A DNA stretch of 64,000 bases, from contig JARXPE010000001.1 in NCBI GenBank assembly GCA_029887795.1, positions 65,386-129,385 on the forward strand, given 5' to 3'. The position numbers and the translations under genes are program-made. How positions within the stretch are numbered: position 1 is the stretch's first letter; every line of letters begins with the position of its first letter. Source of the DNA: Thermoproteota archaeon. Its GTDB lineage: Archaea > Thermoproteota > Methanomethylicia > Methanomethylicales > Methanomethylicaceae. Below are positions 57,669 through 64,000 of this stretch, one piece after another. The notes beneath the pieces are model-generated. The model did no database searches. It was not told the origin of the DNA and saw only the letters and a program-made list of their open reading frames with translations.

Positions 57669-58151
57669 ATGGAAATCAAAGTAGTTAAACTTAAGATGCC
57701 GAAAGATTCTAATGTGATAGTCGGACAGACTCATTTCATAAAAAGCGTCGAAGACATTTATGAGGCGATAACAACAACAGTACCAAGGGCAAGGTTTGGA
57801 GTCGCCTTCTGTGAGGCGTCAGGTGCCTGTTTAATCAGATATGATGGAAATGATGATGAGCTCAAAGAAGCAGCAGTGACTGCTTGCAAAGAAATAGGTG
57901 CAGGTCATGTATTTGTTGTCTTCCTGAGGGAGGCTTACCCAATTAATGTTCTCAACGCGCTGAAAAATGTACAGGAGGTCTGTAGCATCTTCTGTGCAAC
58001 AGCAAATCCTGTGGAACTCGTAATTGCGGAGACCGAACAGGGAAGGGGAGTACTCGGCGTAATTGACGGTAGTTCGCCCAAAGGAGTTGAAGGCGATTCG
58101 GATAAGGAAGAGCGCCTAAGATTCTTGAGAAAAATAGGATACAAAAGATAA
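57669..58151 (+). CDS. adenosine-specific kinase (DUF355) family protein
   Basis: VIVGQTHFIKSVEDIYEAITTTVPRARFGVAFCEASGACLIRYDGND. Confidence 0.9.
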   Translation: MEIKVVKLKMPKDSNVIVGQTHFIKSVEDIYEAITTTVPRARFGVAFCEASGACLIRYDGNDDELKEAAVTACKEIGAGHVFVVFLREAYPINVLNALKNVQEVCSIFCATANPVELVIAETEQGRGVLGVIDGSSPKGVEGDSDKEERLRFLRKIGYKR

Positions 58152-58669
58152 ATTCTTAACATAAATAATAGAATAAATATTAAATAAACATTTTAATAAC
58201 CAAAAAGATCATTTTATTTTTAATCTCTCGTTTAAAGTGGATAAGTGGTTATTTCTTCTTTTCTAATTCGCATTTTACTTCGTAATTGACAATAACTAAG
58301 CCGATGGCAGTTAAAATCAAGCCTACTATCAACAACAATTCCAAGTTGGATTTTCCTAAATATTCATCGAGCATTGTCCAAACACTTCTGAAGACCAATA
58401 TTGAGGCGCTTAAAAGCAGAATTTCCCAAAAATAATGACAGCGAGGCGCATGAAAACTAATTACTTTTTTCCCTTTTTAAAGGATGTTATGCCTAACTAA
58501 TGCCGAGAATTTGTTGTGTTGTAAAGGATTGATTATAAGGAAAGAAAAGAGGTCTTTGAATCAAGAATGTCGAGATAAGATTTATTTATAGGGATGTTCA
58601 ATACTTAACTGGACTTTTGACTGTGGTGAAAATGCGAGCAAGAACTACCAAAAAATCGAGGTTTTAGAC

Positions 58670-59035
58670 TTGAAAGGTAGGCGAAATTGTGAGGCGACTT
58701 GTCCCCATTTTAGGTGTGGACAAAGAGCATTGCAAATAAGGTCAAGGTATCCACAGCAATACGGCGGCCAGAGAGGAAATCCATGGGATAGGAGGGTGCA
58801 GTCAGATACCCCTCCATACTGTAACTGGGTCGGAGATTATTGCGTGGCAGCAAAATGCAATTATGCATTCTGTGAGAGAAGGGCATTATTGCCAGACGGT
58901 TCTTGCGGTCTTGAGGACAGAGAGTTTCAGAGACAGCCCAGAAGCATAGAGGAAGAGGCAAGGCGCGAAGAGATGGCTTTGAAGACTGCACAGATGAAGC
59001 TGCTTAAAAAAACAGGGAAGTTCTTCGTGGAGTAA
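58670..59035 (+). CDS. Cys-rich protein of unknown function
   Basis: RRNCEATCPHFRCGQRAL..YCNWVGDYCVAAKCNYAFCERRALLPDGSC; TTG start. Confidence 0.6.
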   Translation: MKGRRNCEATCPHFRCGQRALQIRSRYPQQYGGQRGNPWDRRVQSDTPPYCNWVGDYCVAAKCNYAFCERRALLPDGSCGLEDREFQRQPRSIEEEARREEMALKTAQMKLLKKTGKFFVE

Positions 59036-59064
59036 CACCCCTACTTTTCTTTTTTACTTCGCTT

Positions 59065-59817
59065 CTAATTTGTATGACTTGAATTTTGGCTGCAGACCGG
59101 ACAGTTTAGATTTCTTTTTATGGTGATCTCTTGGAAACTCATATCCGCACCATCGTAGACCAGGAGTCGTCCCACCGCAGGGGTTCCTATTCCAGTAATC
59201 AGTTTTATCGCCTCAGTGGCTTCAAGACATCCCATCACGCCCGGAGTTGTCCCTAGGACGGGGAACTGTTCTGGCTTTGGAGGTTCGCCGGGGTACATGC
59301 ATTTTAAACATGGACCTTTATGGGGAATTATCGTCATGAGGTACCCCTCCATCCCGTAGACTGCGGCATAGATGTATGGTACTTTGTTTTTTACAGCAAA
59401 TTCGTTGATGATCATGCGCGTCTGGAGGTTGTCCTGCCCGTCCACGATTATGTCGATTCCCTCCATCAGATCCTCGATGTTTTCTCCTGTAATTTTTTCA
59501 TTTATAGCATCAATACGCACGTTCGGGTTAAGGAGCGAGAGTTTCATTGCGGCGGATTCGACCTTCGGTCGATCTATGTCGTTGCTCCAATGTAAGATCT
59601 GCCTGTTAAGGTTTGAGAGTTCGACAACATCGCAGTCTATGAGACGCAGATACCCTACACCCGCGGCTGCAAGATAAAATGATGCAGGACTCCCAAGACC
59701 GCCTATCCCAGCGACCGCAACCTTGGCAGAAAATAATTTTTTCTGACCCTCCAATCCAAACCCACGAAGCATCATCTGACGGCTGTACCTGACGAGTTCA
59801 CGATCCCCTAGTTCCAT
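59065..59817 (-). CDS. E1-like ThiF/MoeB/UbaA family adenylyltransferase
   Basis: VAGIGGLGSPASFYLAAAGVG, DxxNLQTR, CLKCMYPG and CPVCS Zn-site cysteines. Confidence 0.95.
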   Translation of the reverse strand: MELGDRELVRYSRQMMLRGFGLEGQKKLFSAKVAVAGIGGLGSPASFYLAAAGVGYLRLIDCDVVELSNLNRQILHWSNDIDRPKVESAAMKLSLLNPNVRIDAINEKITGENIEDLMEGIDIIVDGQDNLQTRMIINEFAVKNKVPYIYAAVYGMEGYLMTIIPHKGPCLKCMYPGEPPKPEQFPVLGTTPGVMGCLEATEAIKLITGIGTPAVGRLLVYDGADMSFQEITIKRNLNCPVCSQNSSHTN

Positions 59818-59849
59818 TTAACTCGCCATATCTTCTGAGACGGGTAAAG

Positions 59850-59862
59850 AAATAAATATTTA
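59850..59862 (+). promoter_or_regulatory. putative TATA box of tRNA-Cys transcription unit
   Basis: AAATAAATATTTA about 25-30 nt before the tRNA 5' end. Confidence 0.5.
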
Positions 59863-59884
59863 CACTCCCAGAATTTGAGGGTAA

Positions 59885-59960
59885 GCCAGGGTGGCCGAGC
59901 GGTTTAGGCGGCGGGCTGCAGACCCGCTACACTGGGGTTCGAATCCTCACCCTGGCTCCA
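59885..59960 (+). tRNA. tRNA-Cys (GCA anticodon), U73 discriminator, CCA encoded
   Basis: GCCAGGG/CCCTGGC acceptor, GCGGG-CTGCAGA-CCCGC anticodon arm, TGGGG-TTCGAAT-CCTCA T arm, TCCA 3' end. Confidence 0.95.
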
Positions 59961-59971
59961 TCGGTGATTAT

Positions 59972-60148
59972 ATGGGAATGAGTTCTGAACTGAAGGAGAC
60001 TATTGGAGAACTGATCAAAATTTTGAATGTGCTAAGAAAAACCTCTCCAAACCATCAAATGGGTGATGGTCAAAAAGAAGAGGTCATCAGGGCGTTGGAC
60101 AGTGCAAGGAGACGACTGGAAAAATTGAGAGAAGGGATAACCACATGA
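59972..60148 (+). CDS. 58-aa helical protein of unknown function, coupled to SepCysS
   Basis: MGMSSELKETIGELIKILNVLRKTSPNHQMGDGQKEEVIRALDSARRRLEKLREGITT; ATGA overlap with the next gene; the listed longer ORF runs into the tRNA. Confidence 0.65.
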   Translation: MGMSSELKETIGELIKILNVLRKTSPNHQMGDGQKEEVIRALDSARRRLEKLREGITT

Positions 60149-61350
60149 AAATACCGAAGGAAAGACTCGAAAAATACAAAGGGCTAAAGAGAGACTTTGC
60201 GGAGGAAGACTACATAAACCTCCAACCCATACAGCGCGGAGGGATTCTCACAGAAGAGGCTATGAGAGCCATTTTGGAATTCGGGGACGGTTATTCAACG
60301 TGCGATTGGTGCCCCCCAAAGACCGCAAGGCTCGATATGATAACAAATCCACCCATCCAAGATTTTTACAAGGATCTTGCAGAGTTCTTGGGTATGGATG
60401 TCGCAAGGGTGGTGACCAGATGCAGAGAGGCGAAGTTCATAGCATTTAGGATGCTTGGTAGACCAGGAGATTATATAGTGCTGGACAGCACGGCTCATTA
60501 TTCGAGTTATATCGCAGCCGAACTGGCCGATATGAAGATCAAAGAAGTGCCGAACAGTGGTCCTCCGGAATTCAGGGTTGATTTAAACGAGTATGCCACA
60601 AAGATCGAAGAAGTTAAAAAAGAGAGTGGGAAACTCCCAGCAGCCGTGCTTTTGACTCATGTGGACTACCTGTATGGCAATTTAAACGATGCAAAAATTG
60701 TCAGTAAGATATCAAAGGAATACGGCGTACCTTTTATATTGAATTGTGCCTACACCGCGGGCATAATGCCAGTCGACGGTAGGGAGCTTGGGGCTGATAT
60801 AATAACTAGCAGTGGACACAAGAGTTGGGCAGCTAGCGCCCCAACAGGGATACTTGCCTTCAACAAATCGTTGGAAGAGAAACTTACGGTCCGTTCAAAG
60901 ATAGAGGGAGACCTAACAAAGAGAAGGTTTGGTGCTAAGGAACTTGCCATGCTTGGCTGCACGGTAATGGGGGCTCCCCTTATCACACTGATGGCATCGT
61001 TCCCCGAAGTTGTGAGCAGAGTAGAGAGGTGGGGGGAGGAGCTCGAGAAGGTCAGGTACCTTGTATCCGAGCTGGAGAGGATTGAAGGCGTGAAGCAGCT
61101 AGGGATCAGACCTAAGATGCACACATTAACGCATATGGAGACGGAGGGTTTCTACAAAGTCTCTCAGACGCACAAAAGAAAGGGATACTTCTTATACGAT
61201 GAACTGAGAGAGAGAAAGATTGTAGGGATACAGCCAGGGTTGACGAAGCACTTTAAGTTCAATACCTATGGGTTGACATGGGACCAAATAAGGTATGTCA
61301 GGGATGCCTTCTTTGATATAGCCAAAAAGTATGGATTGAATGTATGTTGA
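60145..61350 (+). CDS. pscS: O-phosphoseryl-tRNA:Cys-tRNA synthase (SepCysS)
   Basis: LQPIQRGGILTEEAMRAILEFGDGYSTCDWC, SSGHKSWAASAPTGILAF PLP-Lys region. Confidence 0.93.
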   Translation: MKIPKERLEKYKGLKRDFAEEDYINLQPIQRGGILTEEAMRAILEFGDGYSTCDWCPPKTARLDMITNPPIQDFYKDLAEFLGMDVARVVTRCREAKFIAFRMLGRPGDYIVLDSTAHYSSYIAAELADMKIKEVPNSGPPEFRVDLNEYATKIEEVKKESGKLPAAVLLTHVDYLYGNLNDAKIVSKISKEYGVPFILNCAYTAGIMPVDGRELGADIITSSGHKSWAASAPTGILAFNKSLEEKLTVRSKIEGDLTKRRFGAKELAMLGCTVMGAPLITLMASFPEVVSRVERWGEELEKVRYLVSELERIEGVKQLGIRPKMHTLTHMETEGFYKVSQTHKRKGYFLYDELRERKIVGIQPGLTKHFKFNTYGLTWDQIRYVRDAFFDIAKKYGLNVC

Positions 61351-61356
61351 GAAGCT

Positions 61357-62031
61357 TCAGAGACCGATCTTCTTCAACAATATCTCAGGATTTTTGAATA
61401 GCACATTTTCAGCTTCAGATTCGCTGAGGCCTGCCCCTCTAGCCACAGCAAATGCTGTTTCCGGCGATAGGTGGTCACCTATTTCATGTGCATCTGAGTT
61501 TACCAAGAGTTTTGCGCCAATGGTTGAGGCGAGTTTTGCGACCCGACCGTTTCCAAGGCAATGCCCACACCTGAATGAAAGTTCTAGAAAGATCCCGTTT
61601 TCCTTGGCGCTGGATACAGCGTCCTCTGAGATCATACCGGGATGTGCCAATATGTCAACATCGGGGCACATACAGGCAGCCACGTTAGTTCCCGGCTGTA
61701 CAGGCTCAACCGGCGTTTCCCCATGAACGACCACTATCTTTGCGCCGTATCTTTTTGCCTCCTTTGCGAGTATTGGAATGCTCTTTGGCGGGACGTGTGT
61801 TAATTCAATGCCAGGTATGAGTGTGAAATCGGAACGAGAATAATATTTAGATATAAATTCTGATGCTAGAACTAATTTTTTAATTATCGATTCCATGTTG
61901 GACATGTCGGCATGATCTGTGATGGCTATAGCCCGGTTGTTCAATATATATGTCCGCCTAGCTATCTCTGATGGAATTAGTTCTCCATCACTAAAAAGCG
62001 AGTGCATGTGAAAATCACAAATTTTCTGCAT
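61357..62031 (-). CDS. PHP-domain phosphoesterase
   Basis: CDFHMHSLFSDGELIPSEIARRTYILNNRAIAITDHADM, DILAHPGMI, LLVNSDAHEIGD. Confidence 0.9.
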   Translation of the reverse strand: MQKICDFHMHSLFSDGELIPSEIARRTYILNNRAIAITDHADMSNMESIIKKLVLASEFISKYYSRSDFTLIPGIELTHVPPKSIPILAKEAKRYGAKIVVVHGETPVEPVQPGTNVAACMCPDVDILAHPGMISEDAVSSAKENGIFLELSFRCGHCLGNGRVAKLASTIGAKLLVNSDAHEIGDHLSPETAFAVARGAGLSESEAENVLFKNPEILLKKIGL

Positions 62032-62162
62032 GAGGGGATTTAATCTCCTAACTGTTATATATCATTTCATCTTCCGCGAATTTTGGAGGGGTTTATGGCT
62101 CTCGACCGCAATCATTATAAGTTCTTTTCCTTATCCATCAAGGGCGTGGACACAGCGCCACG

Positions 62163-63293
62163 GTGAGCCTCATGCAGAATAGTGGACCAAAAGTTACGCC
62201 CTGGGAGGTCAGGGGCGAGGTAGATTACGAGGAGCTAATCAGGGAATTTGGGGTAGAACCGCTTAATGAGGAGCTCATTAATAGGATCGAGAGGCACGCT
62301 GGATATCTACACGTGTTGCTCCGCAGGAATGTCTTTTTTGCCCATAGGGAGTTTGGAGAATGGATGGATTCCTACGAGAGGGGCGTGGAGACCGTACTGT
62401 ATACTGGGAGGGGACCCTCAGGTTACACGCATCTTGGTCATCTGGTTCCGTGGATATTCACAAAGTATCTTCAAGACGCCTTCAAGGCTGACCTTTATTT
62501 TCAGGTAACGGATGACGAGAAATTTTTGATTAACCCGGGAATGAGTGTTGAGGAGGTCAAGAGGTACACCGATGATAACTTGCTGGACATAATAGCTGTC
62601 GGATTTGATCCCAAAAGGACAAAGATCTTCACCAATTTGAGCTACACTAAGGAGCTCTACAACATAGCAGTAAGAGTCGCCAAACATGTTACATTCTCCA
62701 CCGCAAGGGCTACTTTCGGGTTCACGGAGAGCTCTAATATTGGAATAATATTCTTCCCAGCGATGCAGGCGGCACCTTGCTTTTTGCCACAGACCCTCAA
62801 AGGGACAGATGCGCATGTTCTGATCCCTTGTGCTATAGATCAGGAACCCTACTGGAGGATAACTAGGGATGTCGCACCTAAATTGGGATACAGAAAGCCC
62901 GCAGGAATCTATAGCAAGTTTATACCAGGACTTGGGGCAGGAGGTAAGATGAGCGCTAGCATGCCTGAGACCTGCATTTTCTTATCAGACTCACCCGAAG
63001 AGGCGAAGAAGAAGATAAGAAATGCATTCACGGGCGGTCAGCCCACCGTGAGGGAACAAAGGGAGAAGGGAGGGGACCCAGACGTCTGCGTGGTTTATTG
63101 GTATCTGTATTATCTTTTTGACGAGGATGACAAGAGTGTTGCCGAGACCTATGAGGCTTGCAGGCGCGGGAATAGGATCTGCGGCGAGTGTAAAGAGCAA
63201 TTGGCTGAAAAGGTCGCAGCATTCCTTGTGGAACACCAAAGGAGAAGGGAGGGTGCAAGATCAATTTTGGACGAATTCCTTTTAAGGGACTGA
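62163..63293 (+). CDS. trpS: tryptophanyl-tRNA synthetase
   Basis: YTGRGPSGYTHLGHLVPW (HIGH-like), GAGGKMSASMPE (KMSAS). Confidence 0.95.
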   Translation: MSLMQNSGPKVTPWEVRGEVDYEELIREFGVEPLNEELINRIERHAGYLHVLLRRNVFFAHREFGEWMDSYERGVETVLYTGRGPSGYTHLGHLVPWIFTKYLQDAFKADLYFQVTDDEKFLINPGMSVEEVKRYTDDNLLDIIAVGFDPKRTKIFTNLSYTKELYNIAVRVAKHVTFSTARATFGFTESSNIGIIFFPAMQAAPCFLPQTLKGTDAHVLIPCAIDQEPYWRITRDVAPKLGYRKPAGIYSKFIPGLGAGGKMSASMPETCIFLSDSPEEAKKKIRNAFTGGQPTVREQREKGGDPDVCVVYWYLYYLFDEDDKSVAETYEACRRGNRICGECKEQLAEKVAAFLVEHQRRREGARSILDEFLLRD

Positions 63294-63305
63294 GATGCCA
63301 AAAGC

Positions 63306-63785
63306 TTGGCGATAGAACTGATGGGCATGTCGGAAAGCATCCATAGCGCAGGACTCGGTAGGCTTGGACTAAGGCAAGCAGTAATTTTAGTAACAATATT
63401 GGTCTTAGTTTTGACTGTTGGTACATTTTATTATGCCCTTCCCAAGAGCGGGTTTCCAGGTACCAAAGCCATAGGCGATCACCCGGAGATCATAGAAGCT
63501 CTGGAGAAGAAAAGGCCTTTAATGATATATTTCTCATCAATTGGTTGCCCAAACTGCCTTATGCAGGACAGGGTCATAAGCGCAATCTATCCAAAATATG
63601 AGGAGGATGTTGAATTCGTTTACATTCTGCTCAGCAACTCCACCGAGAAGATCTTTGAAGATTGGTCGGTAATTAAGGTCCCAACTTTGATATTTGTAGA
63701 CAAGGAGGGGAATGTGGTTTCAAGGTTTGACGGGCGATATTTGGATGAGGGGGCTTTGAGGACAGAATTGGAGGGGGTGAAGTGA
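63306..63785 (+). CDS. thioredoxin-fold membrane-anchored protein
   Basis: N-terminal TM, IYFSSIGCPNCLMQDRVI, VPTLIFVDKEGNVVSRFDGRY. Confidence 0.85.
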   Translation: MAIELMGMSESIHSAGLGRLGLRQAVILVTILVLVLTVGTFYYALPKSGFPGTKAIGDHPEIIEALEKKRPLMIYFSSIGCPNCLMQDRVISAIYPKYEEDVEFVYILLSNSTEKIFEDWSVIKVPTLIFVDKEGNVVSRFDGRYLDEGALRTELEGVK

Positions 63786-64000
63786 TGGATCTGTTCCTTT
63801 TAGGATTTGCGTTCGTTATGGGGTTGATGTCTATAGCTAGTCCATGTGTACTACCAATAATTCCAAGCTATGTTGTATTTTTATTTGGTAGAGGTAAAGT
63901 CGGGATTGTGTCAGGTACACTCGCAATTTACAGTGGGATAATGGTCGGTGCGGGAGGGGTGGGTTTAGCCCTGTCGTTAGTAGGATCCGTTCAAAGTCTC
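63785..64000 (+). CDS. CcdA/DsbD-type transmembrane electron transfer protein (3' truncated by window edge)
   Basis: MDLFLLGFAFVMGLMSIASPCVLPIIPSYVVFLFGRGK; TGATG overlap with the thioredoxin-like gene. Confidence 0.85.
   Translation, partial: MDLFLLGFAFVMGLMSIASPCVLPIIPSYVVFLFGRGKVGIVSGTLAIYSGIMVGAGGVGLALSLVGSVQSL

Noticed and set aside
58230-58480. Minus-strand frame with two hydrophobic segments (HYFWEILLLSASILVFRSVW..LELLLIVGLILTAIGLVIVNYEVKCELEKKK)
   Set aside because: Looks protein-like but has no start codon before the first TM segment; too uncertain to list as a CDS
59891-60148. 85-aa ORF listed upstream of SepCysS
   Set aside because: Its first 27 codons lie in or just after the tRNA-Cys gene; the realistic start is 59972
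1-64000. CRISPR array, rRNA, transposase or prophage
   Set aside because: No regularly spaced repeats, rRNA-like segments or recombinase/transposase motifs seen; the Cas2-like domain is isolated

Overview
64 kb archaeal window, read by eye from the sequence and the ORF track with no database search. Gene content points to the Thermoproteota/TACK side: ESCRT-III/CdvB-like protein, TFB, SUI1/eIF1, deoxyhypusine synthase, crenarchaeal-type OB-fold SSB, archaeal primase-type protein, and SepCysS. Most of the window is ordinary housekeeping and transport: aspartate pathway, CbiMNQO-type Ni/Co uptake, leuCD-like genes, SerRS, TrpRS, FeoB with DtxR-like regulators, two SSS symporters, NikR and UspA proteins. 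The strongest second-look loci are: (1) a tRNA-Cys(GCA) 11 nt upstream of an uncharacterised 58-aa ORF that overlaps SepCysS by 4 nt, an apparent tRNA-led operon for tRNA-dependent cysteine synthesis; (2) a full-length ThiI-like protein whose PP-loop motif is destroyed, convergent with and overlapping a stand-alone protein carrying an intact PP-loop; (3) a membrane-anchored LAGLIDADG-like protein between JAMM and HIT genes; (4) a Cas2-like N-terminal domain fused to an unknown domain, with no CRISPR nearby; (5) a NosL/FtsX-ABC/Cys-rich membrane cluster beside the Ni/Co transporter; (6) a KaiC-like ATPase convergent with a protein carrying a V4R domain; (7) two paralogous unknown proteins flanking a UspA gene. 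Two genes carry frameshifts (a DAACS symporter and a wHTH regulator next to ino1). Two tRNAs (Gln-CTG, Cys-GCA) were found. No CRISPR array, rRNA or transposase was seen.
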